From the NCBI RefSeq assembly GCF_019331775.1, contig NZ_JAHBBD010000004.1, forward strand, positions 62,001 through 126,000: DNA of 64,000 nucleotides. The letters run 5' to 3'. The translations under genes were made by a program, and so were the position numbers. Source of the stretch: Bifidobacterium phasiani (GTDB lineage Bacteria; Actinomycetota; Actinomycetes; Actinomycetales; Bifidobacteriaceae). Below the pieces are notes generated by a model that searched no databases, was not told the origin of the DNA, and saw only the letters and a list, made by a program, of their open reading frames with translations. Shown piece after piece: positions 20,915-29,868 of the stretch. Every line of letters begins with the position of its first letter. Position 1 is the first letter of the stretch.

Positions 20915-21640
20915 CTAGTCGCGGAACAGCTCCTCGGCGACGCGCCGCAGCGCGTCGGGGCTGTGTCCCTTGCGGCCGCCCGCCGACCAGAAGCGGCGCC
21001 GACGCACCGCCGGGTCCAGGCCGCGGGTCCTGCCGGCGTAGCGGCGCCCCAGCTCCCAGACGGCCTCCTCGAACTCGCCGCGCGCCTCCGCCTCCGCGGC
21101 CACGCGCTCGGCCAGATCCCGGGACACGCCCTTGCGCGTCAGCTCCATCACGGCGCCGCGACGCCCCATCAGTCGGCCGGCGCAGTACCGTATGGCCGAC
21201 TCGGCGTACGCCTGGTCGTCGAGCAGCCGCACACGGGTCAGCCGTTCGATGACCTCGTCCACGACGCCGTCCGCATAGCCCTTGTCGAGCAGCCGCCGGC
21301 GCAGGGCGCCCGACGGGCGCGGCGCGGCGTCCAGCAGGCGAAGCGCCGCCTCACGGCATTCCTCCACGTCGTCGATGGAGTGCGACGACCCGCCGTCCGC
21401 GTCGCCGCCACCGGCAACCCCCGCGCCGCCGTCCGCGGACACGGCGGACACGACGCCGGAAACGGCGCCGGCGGCGATGAGGGACGCCATGCGGCCCGGA
21501 ACGTCAGCACCCGGGACGCCACCGTCCGGGACGCTGACGTCCGGAGCACCGTCATCCGGAACACCGACGGCGGCGTCCCGGACGCCCGACGCCTCGATGC
21601 GCGGCGCGTGCCGCGTCAGAAACTCCTCGGCGGTGATCAT
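20915..21640 (-). CDS. recX: Regulatory protein RecX
   Basis: RecX binds RecA filaments and moderates recombinase activity. The C-terminal ~140 residues show the repeated three-helix pattern of the family (LRRRLLDKGYADGVVDEVIERL and the ELTRKGVSRDLAERV helices). Residues about 18-80 are a low-complexity Gly/Asp/Val/Pro segment with repeats such as VPDDGAPDVSVPDGGVPG, not usual for RecX. The ATG at 21640 overlaps the recA stop by one base (TGATG), so the pair is translationally coupled. Length is 241 aa. Confidence 0.85.
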   Translation of the reverse strand: MITAEEFLTRHAPRIEASGVRDAAVGVPDDGAPDVSVPDGGVPGADVPGRMASLIAAGAVSGVVSAVSADGGAGVAGGGDADGGSSHSIDDVEECREAALRLLDAAPRPSGALRRRLLDKGYADGVVDEVIERLTRVRLLDDQAYAESAIRYCAGRLMGRRGAVMELTRKGVSRDLAERVAAEAEARGEFEEAVWELGRRYAGRTRGLDPAVRRRRFWSAGGRKGHSPDALRRVAEELFRD

Positions 21641-22845
21641 CAGGACTTCGAGGCGGCCTTGTCGGTCGTCTTGTCCGCCGTCTTGCCGGATGCCTTGCCG
21701 GCGGACCTGCCGGCGCCGGACTTCGCCGCGTCCTCGGGCGCCGCGGCGTCGCCGGCCCCGTCGCCCTCGCCGTTGGCGAGCTGGTCGGGAATCTCGATCA
21801 GGCCGAACGCGGCCTTGACCTTGTTCTCGATCTGCTCGGTGACCTCGGGGTTGTCCTTCAGGAACTGGCGCACGTTCTCGCGGCCCTGGCCCAGCTGGTC
21901 GCCGTCGTAGGTGAACCACGAGCCGGACTTCTTGACGACGTTCGCCTGCAGGGCCATGTCGAGCACCGACCCCTCCTTGGAGATGCCCTCGCCGTACAGC
22001 ACGTCGAACTCCGCGGACTTGAACGGCGGCGCCATCTTGTTCTTGACCACCTTGACCCTGGTGCGGTTGCCCACGGCCTCGTCGCCGTTCTTCAGGGTCT
22101 GGATGCGGCGGATGTCGAGGCGGACGGAGGCGTAGAACTTCAGGGCCTTGCCGCCGGTCGTGGTCTCGGGGTTGCCGAAGAACACGCCGATCTTCTCGCG
22201 CAGCTGGTTGATGAAGATGGCGGTGGTGCCGGCCTGGGCCAGCGCGCCGGTCATCTTGCGCAACGCCTGGCTCATCAGCCTGGCCTGCAGGCCGACGTGG
22301 CTGTCGCCCATCTCGCCTTCGATCTCGGCCTTCGGCACCAGCGCGGCCACGGAGTCGATGACGATGACGTCAAGCGCCCCCGAGCGGATCAGCATGTCGG
22401 CGATCTCCAGCGCCTGCTCGCCGTTGTCCGGCTGGGAGACGATCAGCGAATCGGTGTCGACGCCGAGCTTCTTGGCGTACACCGGGTCGAGGGCGTGCTC
22501 GGCGTCGATGAAGGCGGCGACGCCACCCTCCTTCTGCGCGTTGGCCACGACGTGCAGGGCCAGCGTGGTCTTGCCGGAGGACTCAGGGCCGTAGATCTCC
22601 ACGATGCGGCCCTTGGGCAGGCCGCCGATGCCCAGCGCCATGTCGAGCGCGAGCGAGCCGGTGGGGATGACCTCGACGTTCTGTTCGGGCCGGTCGCCCA
22701 GGCGCATGGCCGAGCCCTTGCCGAAGCTCTTCTCGACCTGGGCCAGCGCCGTGTTCAGCGCGGCTTGCTTGCGCGGATCGATGGCGTGAACCGCCGTGGG
22801 GTTCTCCGCGGCGGCCTTCGCCGCGGCGCTTGTCTGCTGAGCCAT
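21640..22845 (-). CDS. recA: Recombinase RecA
   Basis: The strand-exchange ATPase that also triggers LexA self-cleavage. At 401 aa, it has Walker [10 protein letters not shown], the [12 protein letters not shown]alker B region, DNA-binding loops around [17 protein letters not shown], and an acidic/Lys-Ala-rich C-terminal tail about 60 residues long. The ATG at 22845 follows AAGGAGACAGC. A LexA-type box lies in its promoter at 23067. Confidence 0.97.
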   Translation of the reverse strand: MAQQTSAAAKAAAENPTAVHAIDPRKQAALNTALAQVEKSFGKGSAMRLGDRPEQNVEVIPTGSLALDMALGIGGLPKGRIVEIYGPESSGKTTLALHVVANAQKEGGVAAFIDAEHALDPVYAKKLGVDTDSLIVSQPDNGEQALEIADMLIRSGALDVIVIDSVAALVPKAEIEGEMGDSHVGLQARLMSQALRKMTGALAQAGTTAIFINQLREKIGVFFGNPETTTGGKALKFYASVRLDIRRIQTLKNGDEAVGNRTRVKVVKNKMAPPFKSAEFDVLYGEGISKEGSVLDMALQANVVKKSGSWFTYDGDQLGQGRENVRQFLKDNPEVTEQIENKVKAAFGLIEIPDQLANGEGDGAGDAAAPEDAAKSGAGRSAGKASGKTADKTTDKAASKS

Positions 22846-22925
22846 GCTGTCTCCTTATGTCTGTGTATGGCGTTCGTCACGCTCCACCGTAGGGACCGGC
22901 GCCCGGGCGATGCAAGGCGCCGCGG

Positions 22926-22938
22926 CATTGTGGTCGAA
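22926..22938. promoter_or_regulatory. Conserved motif CATTGTGGTCGAA, copy 2
   Basis: It lies in the recA leader, 80 bp before the start codon. CCACAA at 22951-22956 mirrors its TTGTGG, so a weak stem around a GGGCGCGCCC palindrome is possible. Confidence 0.4.
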
Positions 22939-23050
22939 GGGCGCGCCCGTCCACAACGCCGCCGGACGGCCGCTCCCCCCGGAATCCCGGGCCTGCGGGC
23001 CGCCGACGCCCTGCACCGCGGGTTCGCCCCGCGGCCGTTCACTGTGGACA

Positions 23051-23080
23051 ACTATAGCCCAAGACACGAACATTTGTTCG
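23051..23080 (-). promoter_or_regulatory. recA promoter with LexA (SOS) box
   Basis: CGAACATTTGTTCG (23067-23080) fits the actinobacterial LexA operator GAAC-n4-GTTC. On the minus strand the -10 TATAGT (23051-23056) lies ten bases downstream, so LexA would cover the -35/spacer of recA. Confidence 0.8.
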
Positions 23081-23115
23081 AATCGGCGGGATGGCGCGCG
23101 TGCCTCGGCGTGCCG

Positions 23116-23358
23116 TCAGCCGACGCGCACGGCCGGCATCGGCGGCGCGTTGTGGTCGGCGCCCCACCGGCGGGAATCGGGCACGTCCATCTGATCGCAC
23201 AGCACGTTCCACACCACGCGCGGCTCCACGCCGGCCTCCAGCGCCTCGACGACGGTCATGCCGTCCAGGCCGGTCAGCCGTTGGTCGCGCGACAGGCTGC
23301 GGCCGTAGCCGCGGCCGAACACCTCTTCGAGCAGTTCCCAGAATTCCCGTTCTCGCAT
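23116..23358 (-). CDS. DUF3046 family protein
   Basis: An 80-aa protein of a family found next to recA in actinobacteria. It begins MREREFWELLEEVFG and contains TGLDGMTVVEALEAGVEPR and VWNVLCDQMDVPDSRRWG, the family core. It is probably DNA-damage or recA-associated by position only; no biochemical role is known to me. The start ATG 23358 is preferred over the upstream in-frame ATG because the family begins MRxREFW. Confidence 0.8.
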   Translation of the reverse strand: MREREFWELLEEVFGRGYGRSLSRDQRLTGLDGMTVVEALEAGVEPRVVWNVLCDQMDVPDSRRWGADHNAPPMPAVRVG

Positions 23359-23401
23359 GATGCCCCAGTCTAGCGCCGCCGGCGCGCCCCGGCGCACGCA
23401 A

Positions 23402-23434
23402 GCACCCCGCCGCCCATCAGGGTCGGCGGGGTGC
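23402..23434 (-). terminator. Terminator of the clgR transcription unit
   Basis: GCACCCCGCCG pairs with CGGCGGGGTGC, and an inner CCC-ATCA-GGG extends the stem. It is placed between clgR and the DUF3046 gene. Confidence 0.7.
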
Positions 23435-23482
23435 CCGTCGCGGCGCCGCGTCGCAAGCCCGCACGCGGATGAGCCGCCGACG

Positions 23483-23995
23483 TTACGCCTCCAGCGAATC
23501 GAGGTAGTCGGCCACCATGCGCAGCATCTGGGAGGCGCTCAGCCCCAGCGACTCGGCGATCGAGCTCAGCAGCTCGGAGCTGGCCTCCTTCTGCCCGCGC
23601 TCGACCTCGGAGAGGTAGCCGAGCGACACGCCGGCCTTCTCGCTGACCTCGCGCAGCGTCTTGTGGTCACGGGTGCGCAGGTCGCGCAGCACATGGCCGA
23701 TGGCCTCGCGCAGCGACACGTGCCTGGTCTCCCCCGCGACCTCGTGCTTGCGGGCGGCGCGCGAACGCGTCTGTTCGGCGGCGTCCTCCTCGCGCCACAT
23801 GCGGGCCAGGGCCGCCTGCCGCTCGTCCTTGGCCTTCTTGGCGGCGCGCGCCTTGAGCACCTGCTGCTGGGCGAACATCACCGCCCTGCGCTGCGCCGGG
23901 GTCAGGTCGCGCATCCTCGCGGTACCGGCCTTCACGGGCGCGGGCGTCGCGTTCTTGCGTTCGACCTGTTCGGTCGTGCGGGTCATCGTTTCCAT
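23483..23995 (-). CDS. clgR: XRE-family regulator ClgR
   Basis: A 170-aa DNA-binding protein. The helix-turn-helix is [21 protein letters not shown], preceded by a basic Gln/Arg/Lys-rich N-terminus and followed by [17 protein letters not shown]. ClgR activates clpP/clpC-type protease genes in corynebacteria and bifidobacteria. Position immediately after cinA is the conserved location. A separate promoter is visible in the 63-bp gap before it. The ATG at 23995 follows AAAAGGATGACGCC. Confidence 0.85.
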   Translation of the reverse strand: METMTRTTEQVERKNATPAPVKAGTARMRDLTPAQRRAVMFAQQQVLKARAAKKAKDERQAALARMWREEDAAEQTRSRAARKHEVAGETRHVSLREAIGHVLRDLRTRDHKTLREVSEKAGVSLGYLSEVERGQKEASSELLSSIAESLGLSASQMLRMVADYLDSLEA

Positions 23996-24013
23996 GGCGT
24001 CATCCTTTTCGGC

Positions 24014-24042
24014 TCAGTACGTTCTCGTTCCAATAAGAACAA
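24014..24042 (-). promoter_or_regulatory. clgR promoter with overlapping inverted repeat
   Basis: On the minus strand TTGTTC (24037-24042), a 17-bp spacer and TACTGA (24014-24019) form a promoter. GTTCT (24021-24025) and AGAAC (24036-24040) form an inverted repeat inside the spacer and could be an autoregulatory site. Confidence 0.5.
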
Positions 24043-24058
24043 CACCGCGGACCCCGGT

Positions 24059-24673
24059 TTATTCCTGTGAAAACACTGTGAATCGGCTCACATTTTCCAG
24101 AACGCGCAATACCGTCAGCAGCCGGATATGGGGGCGGTCGCCGGCCAGCCGCAGCTCGACGGCCTCCGTCCGCGGCCGCGCCGCGGCGTCGCCCGCATCC
24201 GGCACGCAGAACCCCAGATACACCAGGCCGGCCGGCTTGTCGCCGTCGGGACCGGGGCCGGCCACGCCGGTCGTCGACAGGCCGAGCACGCGGCCGCGCC
24301 GCCCCGGCTGCGTGTACAGCCGCGCCGCCCCGACGGCCATCTGCCGGGCCACCTCCGGGTGCACGGCGCCCTCGCGGCCCAGCAGACCGCGGTCCACGCC
24401 GAGCAGCGACGCCTTGGCCGCGATGTCGTAGGTCACCGCCGACCCCAGGAACACGCGGGAGGCGCCGGGAATGCGCACGAACGCGTCGGCGAGCAGCCCC
24501 CCGGTCAGCGACTCCGCGGTCGCGATCGCCAGCCCGGCACGCTCGCAGCCGGCCAGCAGCGAGGCGGCCAGTTCGTCGCAGCGGGCGCGGATCGCCGCGT
24601 CGTCGGCGTCGACGGGCGTGGCGCCCGCGTCGGGCAGAGCTGCGGCGGCGGCGCGCACGGCCCCGGCGTTCAC
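24059..24673 (-). CDS. cinA: CinA C-terminal domain amidase (nicotinamide-nucleotide amidohydrolase)
   Basis: A 204-aa protein with only the PncC/CinA C-terminal domain, which deamidates NMN to NaMN. The family core is complete: IATAESLTGGLLADAFVRIPGAS, FLGSAVTYDIAAKASLLGV, LSTTGVAGPGPDGDKPAGLVYLG. The N-terminal COG1058 domain of full CinA is absent, as is usual in actinobacteria. The GTG start at 24673 overlaps the pgsA stop as GTGA, so it is translationally coupled to pgsA. Confidence 0.88.
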   Translation of the reverse strand: MNAGAVRAAAAALPDAGATPVDADDAAIRARCDELAASLLAGCERAGLAIATAESLTGGLLADAFVRIPGASRVFLGSAVTYDIAAKASLLGVDRGLLGREGAVHPEVARQMAVGAARLYTQPGRRGRVLGLSTTGVAGPGPDGDKPAGLVYLGFCVPDAGDAAARPRTEAVELRLAGDRPHIRLLTVLRVLENVSRFTVFSQE

Positions 24674-25317
24674 CGGGACGCCCCGGCCTTCGGCCGGTAG
24701 AACGTGTTGATCAGATACACGGCGCCGGAATACAGGCAGAGCACCAGCGCCACGTAGATCAGCGCATAGGTCAGCCAGTAGTAGGCGTCGAGCCACAGCG
24801 GGTTCTCCCCGACGCCGGGGGCGAACGCCCACATCGGGACCAGCAGCAGCGACAGGCCGACGCTCTGGAACACGGTCTTGAGCTTGCCCGGCCAGGCGGC
24901 GGCGATCACCTTGCCGCCGGCGTCGATGACGAAGAAGCGCATCACGGTGATGCCGATCTCGCGCACCAGGAACAGGATGGTGACCCACCAGGCCAGCTCG
25001 CCGAACGCCGAGGCCACCACCAGCGCCGAGCACATAAGCAGCTTGTCGGCGATCGGGTCCATCAGCTTGCCCAGCTCGGTCACCTGGTCGTACCTGCGCG
25101 CCATCCAGCCGTCGACCTTGTCGGTCGAGGCGGCGACGATGAACAGCACCGCCGCGATCCAGCGCAGCGTCAGGTCGTCGGCGCCCCACGCCCCCGCGGC
25201 GATGTCCAGCCCCAGGAACACCACGACCAGCACGATGCGCGCGTAGGTCACCAGGTTCGGCGGGCTGTTCCATCCGTCGAGCAGCGACGGCTTGGTCCGT
25301 TCGTCTTGTGTCTGCAT
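24670..25317 (-). CDS. pgsA: CDP-diacylglycerol-glycerol-3-phosphate 3-phosphatidyltransferase
   Basis: A membrane enzyme (215 aa) that makes phosphatidylglycerol phosphate from CDP-diacylglycerol. The CDP-alcohol phosphotransferase signature DGxxAR...GxxxDxxxD is perfect within DKVDGWMARRYDQVTELGKL followed by MDPIAD. About five hydrophobic helices are visible. The start ATG 25317 follows AAGGTGAATAGC and lies 22 nt after the ftsK stop. It is part of the ftsK-pgsA-cinA(-clgR) unit. Confidence 0.92.
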   Translation of the reverse strand: MQTQDERTKPSLLDGWNSPPNLVTYARIVLVVVFLGLDIAAGAWGADDLTLRWIAAVLFIVAASTDKVDGWMARRYDQVTELGKLMDPIADKLLMCSALVVASAFGELAWWVTILFLVREIGITVMRFFVIDAGGKVIAAAWPGKLKTVFQSVGLSLLLVPMWAFAPGVGENPLWLDAYYWLTYALIYVALVLCLYSGAVYLINTFYRPKAGASR

Positions 25318-25339
25318 GCTATTCACCTTACCCCGACCG

Positions 25340-28093
25340 TCAGTCGACATCCAACTGCTGCTGCTCCGGGCCCCCGGAGTCCAGCGAGTCCGTCTCGCCG
25401 CGGATGAACGCGAGCACCGCGGGCAGGTCCTGCGGCTGCACGAGCACCTGGCGCGCCTTCGAGCCCTCCGAGGGGCCGACCACGCCGCGGGACTCCAGCA
25501 GGTCCATCAGGCGGCCGGCCTTGGCGAACCCGACGCGCAGCTTGCGCTGCAGCATCGAGGTCGAGCCGAACTGCGTGGTGACCACCAGCTCGGCGGCCTG
25601 CAGCAGCACGTCCATGTCGCCGCCGATCTCCTCGTCGGGCTCGACGGCGTGCTTCTCCGCCTCCTTGGCCATCTGCTCGATGTCCTCGCGGTAGCGCGGC
25701 TTGCGCTGGGTGCGCACGTACTCGACCGCCTTGCGGATCTCCGATTCGGAGACCCACGAGCCCTGCACGCGGATCGGCTTGGCCGAGCCCATCGGCAGGA
25801 ACAACGCGTCGCCCTGGCCGATCAGCGTCTCGGCGCCGACCGTGTCGAGGATGACGCGGGAGTCGGTGGCCGACGAGGTGGCGAAGGCCAGGCGCGAGGG
25901 GATGTTCGCCTTGATCAGGCCGGTGACCACGTCGACGGAGGGGCGCTGCGTGGCGAGCACCAGGTGCACGCCGGCGGCGCGGGCCAGCTGCGTGATGCGC
26001 TGGATCGAGCTCTCAACGTCGTTCTTGGCGACCATCATCAGGTCGGCCATCTCGTCGACGACGACGAGCAGGTAGGGGTACGGCGCGACCTTGCGGTTCG
26101 AGCCGGCGGGCGCGTGCACCTTGCCGGCGCGCACGGCCTCGTTGAAGTCCTTGACGTGGCGGAACCCGAAGAACTCGAGGTCGGAGTAGCGCGCGTCCAT
26201 CTCCTTGACCACCCACTCCAGGGCCTGCGCGGCCTTCTTCGGGTCGGTGATGATCGGGGTGAGCAGATGCGGGATGCCCGCGTACGCGGACAGCTCCACG
26301 CGCTTGGGGTCGACCAGGATCATGCGCACCTGCTCCGGCGTGGCGCGCATGATGATCGAGGTGAGCATCGAGTTGACGAAGCTCGACTTGCCCGAGCCGG
26401 TGGCGCCCGCCACCAGCAGGTGCGGCATCTTGGTCAGGTCCGCGGTCACGAAATGGCCCTCGACGTCCTTGCCGATGCCGGCCAGCATCGGGTTGGGGTC
26501 GCCCATCGCCTTGTCGGAGCGCAGCACGTCGCCCAGGTGCACGATCTCGCGGTCCTCGTTCGGGATCTCGATGCCGATGGCCGACTTGCCGGGGATCGGC
26601 GAGAGGATGCGCACGTCGGAGCTGGCCACGGCGTAGGCGATGTTCTTCTGCAGGTTGATGACCTTCTCGACCTTGACGCCCGAGCCGAGCTCGACCTCGT
26701 ACTGCGTGACCGACGGGCCGCGCAGGAAGCCGACGACCTTGGCGTCGACCTTGAACTGCTCGAAGGTGGAGGTCAGCGCGCGGATCACGCGGTCGTTGGC
26801 CGGCGTGCGCGCGGCGTGCGGCTGGCCCTTGGCGAGCATCCCCAGGTCGGGCAGCGCGTACGGCGCGTCGGGGGCGTCGGGCGCGGCGGCGACGCCGTCG
26901 GACGCGGCCGCGCCGGCCGGGTCGGCCGGGTCGGAGGCGTCGCCGCCGGCAAGTGCGTCCGCATCGCCGGCCGCGGCGCTCTGCACGGGCAGATCGGTCA
27001 TCGACCCGTCCTCGCCGATCGCCGCCCACGGGTCGTCGCCGGCCGCCGCGTCGCCGCCCGCCGCGGGCATGGCGCCGACATGCCCGACAGCGACGGCCCC
27101 GCCCGTCGTCCCGCCGGCCGCGGAGGAGACCGTGCGGGGCGCCGGGGTGTCGAGCAGACGGGTCTCGGCGCTCTCGCCGTGGCGGCTGGCGGCCGTCTCG
27201 AACGGATCGTCGCCCGCGTACCGTTCGAGCCGGCCGTCATCGGACGCGGACTTGCGGCGGCCGAACAGCCGCGCGAGGAACCCGAGCCTGGCGGGGCGCT
27301 CGCCGCCGTCAGCCGCGTCGCCGTCATGGGAAGGCACGCCGTCGGCGAAGGCGATCGTGTCGTCGCCGACGCGGACCTCGTTGGGGAACTGGTCGGCGGC
27401 GCCCTTGCCGGCGTCGTCGCCCTGCCCGCCGCGCAGCCGCGACGCCAGCTCGCCGGCCCGCTGCGGGATGTCGGTGACGTGGGTGCGGGTGATCAGCAGC
27501 AGCGCGAACACCCCGACGACCACGAAGACGATGATCGCGAACGCCTTGGAGAGCCCCCACGCCAGCGGGGACCCGAGGACGAAGCCGAACAGCCCGCCCG
27601 CCCGCTGCAGGGCGGTGATGTCGAAGCCGGGCGCGTCGGAGGCGAGCGCCACGTCGATGATCGAGCAGACCGACCACATCAGCATCACCCAGCCGGTGAC
27701 CACGCGCGGGTTGCCGGACTCCTTGCCGGAATGCCGCATCAGGCGGATCGCCAGGTACACCAGCAGCACGGGCAGCACCACGCTCATCACGCCGAGCACG
27801 CCCGAGGCGAAGGCGTGCAGCACCTGTCCGATGGCGCCGTCGACGCGGAACCATTCCGAGGCGCAGAAGAACACGGCGAGCACGATCATCAGGAAGCACC
27901 AGCCGTCGCGCCGGTAGGCGGGATCGTACGACCCGACGCCGGCGACGGAGCGCACCGCCGACCCGAAGGCGCGCGGGATCGCGAGCAGCGCGCGCTTGCC
28001 CAGTGATTCTTCCGCAGGCTGCGCCTTGCCCGCGGACGACCCCTTCGACGAGGATCGCTTGGAAGTGCCTGAGGATGATGTGGTTCGTGCCAT
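25340..28093 (-). CDS. ftsK: DNA translocase FtsK
   Basis: A 917-aa septal DNA pump. Four hydrophobic helices occupy about residues 70-230, followed by a 250-residue Ala/Asp-rich linker. The RecA-like motor has Walker [12 protein letters not shown] and Walker [16 protein letters not shown], with [20 protein letters not shown] downstream. The C-terminal gamma winged-helix ([20 protein letters not shown]) reads KOPS sequences. A -10 TACAAT lies ten bases before the ATG, so the leader is only about 3 nt. Confidence 0.94.
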   Translation of the reverse strand: MARTTSSSGTSKRSSSKGSSAGKAQPAEESLGKRALLAIPRAFGSAVRSVAGVGSYDPAYRRDGWCFLMIVLAVFFCASEWFRVDGAIGQVLHAFASGVLGVMSVVLPVLLVYLAIRLMRHSGKESGNPRVVTGWVMLMWSVCSIIDVALASDAPGFDITALQRAGGLFGFVLGSPLAWGLSKAFAIIVFVVVGVFALLLITRTHVTDIPQRAGELASRLRGGQGDDAGKGAADQFPNEVRVGDDTIAFADGVPSHDGDAADGGERPARLGFLARLFGRRKSASDDGRLERYAGDDPFETAASRHGESAETRLLDTPAPRTVSSAAGGTTGGAVAVGHVGAMPAAGGDAAAGDDPWAAIGEDGSMTDLPVQSAAAGDADALAGGDASDPADPAGAAASDGVAAAPDAPDAPYALPDLGMLAKGQPHAARTPANDRVIRALTSTFEQFKVDAKVVGFLRGPSVTQYEVELGSGVKVEKVINLQKNIAYAVASSDVRILSPIPGKSAIGIEIPNEDREIVHLGDVLRSDKAMGDPNPMLAGIGKDVEGHFVTADLTKMPHLLVAGATGSGKSSFVNSMLTSIIMRATPEQVRMILVDPKRVELSAYAGIPHLLTPIITDPKKAAQALEWVVKEMDARYSDLEFFGFRHVKDFNEAVRAGKVHAPAGSNRKVAPYPYLLVVVDEMADLMMVAKNDVESSIQRITQLARAAGVHLVLATQRPSVDVVTGLIKANIPSRLAFATSSATDSRVILDTVGAETLIGQGDALFLPMGSAKPIRVQGSWVSESEIRKAVEYVRTQRKPRYREDIEQMAKEAEKHAVEPDEEIGGDMDVLLQAAELVVTTQFGSTSMLQRKLRVGFAKAGRLMDLLESRGVVGPSEGSKARQVLVQPQDLPAVLAFIRGETDSLDSGGPEQQQLDVD

Positions 28094-28226
28094 AACGCAT
28101 CAGATTGTACAACCCGGCGCGCCCGCGCGCCGCCCGCCGCAGCGATGCCATACAGCGCCCACACAAGGCCCCGCCGCACGGGCCACGCGCGCGGCGCCGG
28201 CGTCGCGCGCCCGCCCCCGATGCGGC

Positions 28227-28232
28227 TATCAT
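28227..28232 (+). promoter_or_regulatory. -10 hexamer TATCAT of the Fic-like gene
   Basis: It is followed by 6 nt and then ATG, without a ribosome site, predicting a leaderless transcript. Confidence 0.5.
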
Positions 28233-28238
28233 CGGAAT

Positions 28239-28967
28239 ATGACTCCAGCCGAACGTGCGAGCGCAGTCGCATTTGCACTGAAGAACTGCGCGTTGGAAGC
28301 GATGGCGCCGAGCGAGGCGACGATGCGCGCGGCCATGGACTACGAGCGCGGGGACATCGACGTCAGCCGGCTCATCGACCGCGCCGACGACGACCCGGCC
28401 AGCGGCGTGTTCGCGCGCACCGTGCTGCTGGCCGAACGCCGCTGGCCGATGTCCTGCGACCTGGACGAGCTGCGGGCCATCCACCGCGGCCTGTTCGAGG
28501 GCGTGTACAACGACGCCGGCCGGCTGCGCATGCGCGACACGGCGCGCGACGCCGTCGACGACAGGCGCCGCGCCCGCAACCCCGAGGCGTTCTTCCCGGC
28601 GGCCCTGATCGAGACCGGCGCGCACAACATCGCGATGGAGCTCGCCGACAAGCGCAACCTGGCCGGCTACGACCGCGCCGACTTCGTCGGCCAGCTCGCC
28701 CATATCTACGACGAGCTCGGCTACCTGCACCCGTTCAGGGGCGGCAACGCGATGACGCTGCGGATCTTCGCGTCGCGGCTGGCGCACGACGCCGGCTGGG
28801 ACCTGGACTGGGGCCCGGTGACGCGCGAGGAGTACCGCGCGGCCAAACGCGAGGCCTACCGCGGCGACGTCACCGGCTTCGAGCGCATGTTCGACGCGAT
28901 CTGCCGGCCGGCCAACCCGACGAGGGTGTTCCTGATTGCCGGCTGGAGCCAGGGTCCGGCGCACTGA
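28239..28967 (+). CDS. Fic-fold protein with degenerate catalytic motif
   Basis: A 242-aa Fic/DOC-fold protein. Fic enzymes transfer AMP from ATP to target proteins through HPFx(D/E)GNGRxxR. Here the loop reads HPFRGGNAMTLRIF (His164 onward): the His is kept, but Asp/Glu is Gly and GNGR is GNAM. AMPylation is therefore doubtful and another activity, or none, is possible. The N-terminal helices (ALKNCALEAMAPSEATMRAA, then DYERGDIDVSRL) resemble the VbhA antitoxin helix, with Glu20 at the inhibitory glutamate position. That would make it a self-inhibited (class II-like) Fic. No separate antitoxin gene is adjacent. Confidence 0.7.
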   Translation: MTPAERASAVAFALKNCALEAMAPSEATMRAAMDYERGDIDVSRLIDRADDDPASGVFARTVLLAERRWPMSCDLDELRAIHRGLFEGVYNDAGRLRMRDTARDAVDDRRRARNPEAFFPAALIETGAHNIAMELADKRNLAGYDRADFVGQLAHIYDELGYLHPFRGGNAMTLRIFASRLAHDAGWDLDWGPVTREEYRAAKREAYRGDVTGFERMFDAICRPANPTRVFLIAGWSQGPAH

Positions 28968-28991
28968 GCGGCCCCGGAGCCTCGGCCGGGT

Positions 28992-29840
28992 TCACATGCC
29001 CTGCTCGTAGATCTTGTTGGTGATCTGTGCGCACAGCCTCACGAATTCGGGTGCCGAGCGGATGTCCTCCGGCGTGGCGTCCTCGGGCAGGGTCGAGGCG
29101 ACATCGACCGGCACGTCCATCACCACGGTTCCCGGATGCTTGCTCATCACGATGACGCGGGTGCCCAGGAACACGGCCTCGTCCACGCTGTGCGTGATGA
29201 AGAACACCGTCTTCTTGCGCTCGCGCCAGATGCGCAGCAGCTCGTTCTGCAGGTTCTCGCGCGTCAGCGCGTCCAAGGCGCCGTACGGCTCGTCCATCAT
29301 GATGAGCTCCGGATCGGTCGCCAGCACGCGCGCGATCTGGCAGCGCTGCTGCATGCCACCCGACAGCTCGTACGGCCGCCGGCCGCCGGCGTCGGCCAGA
29401 CCGACGAGCTCGAGGAACTCGTCGGCGATGGCGCTGCGCTCCTGCCTGGACTTGCCCTGCATGCGCATGCCGAACTCGACGTTGCCCTTCACCGTCAGCC
29501 ACGGGTACAGCGTCGGCTTCTGGAAGACGACGCCGCGCTGCGGGTCGGCTCCGTCGATCTGCTTGGCGTTGGCCTGGATCCAGCCGGAGGACGGCTTCTC
29601 ATACCCGGCGAGCATGTTGAGCAGCGTCGTCTTGCCGCAGCCGGACGGCCCCACCACGCAGATGAAGTCGCCGCGGTCGATGGTCAGGTTGATGTCCTGG
29701 AGCGCCACGACCTCCTCGCCCTGCTGCGTCGTGTAGATCTTCGACACATGCTCGATGCGCACCGCCGGCTCGCGTCGGGCCGACGTCAGGGTCTGGCCGT
29801 CGGTCGTCGTGCCGGCCGTCGCGGTCTTTCGCGTTTCCAT
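28992..29840 (-). CDS. tauB: Taurine-type ABC transporter ATP-binding protein
   Basis: A 282-aa ATPase of the nitrate/sulfonate/taurine importer group. Walker A GPSGCGKTT, Q loop FQKPTLYPWLTV (the LxPW variant typical of SsuB/TauB), signature LSGGMQQRCQIARVLA, Walker B LIMMDEPYGALDALT and the switch His in FITHSVDEA are all intact. It is the last gene of the taurine cluster, 28 nt after tauA, with AAGGAG before the ATG at 29840. Substrate assignment rests on TauA similarity and the linked catabolic genes. Confidence 0.85.
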   Translation of the reverse strand: METRKTATAGTTTDGQTLTSARREPAVRIEHVSKIYTTQQGEEVVALQDINLTIDRGDFICVVGPSGCGKTTLLNMLAGYEKPSSGWIQANAKQIDGADPQRGVVFQKPTLYPWLTVKGNVEFGMRMQGKSRQERSAIADEFLELVGLADAGGRRPYELSGGMQQRCQIARVLATDPELIMMDEPYGALDALTRENLQNELLRIWRERKKTVFFITHSVDEAVFLGTRVIVMSKHPGTVVMDVPVDVASTLPEDATPEDIRSAPEFVRLCAQITNKIYEQGM

Positions 29841-29868
29841 GGTGTTCTCCTTCACTGTTGCCGCCCGG

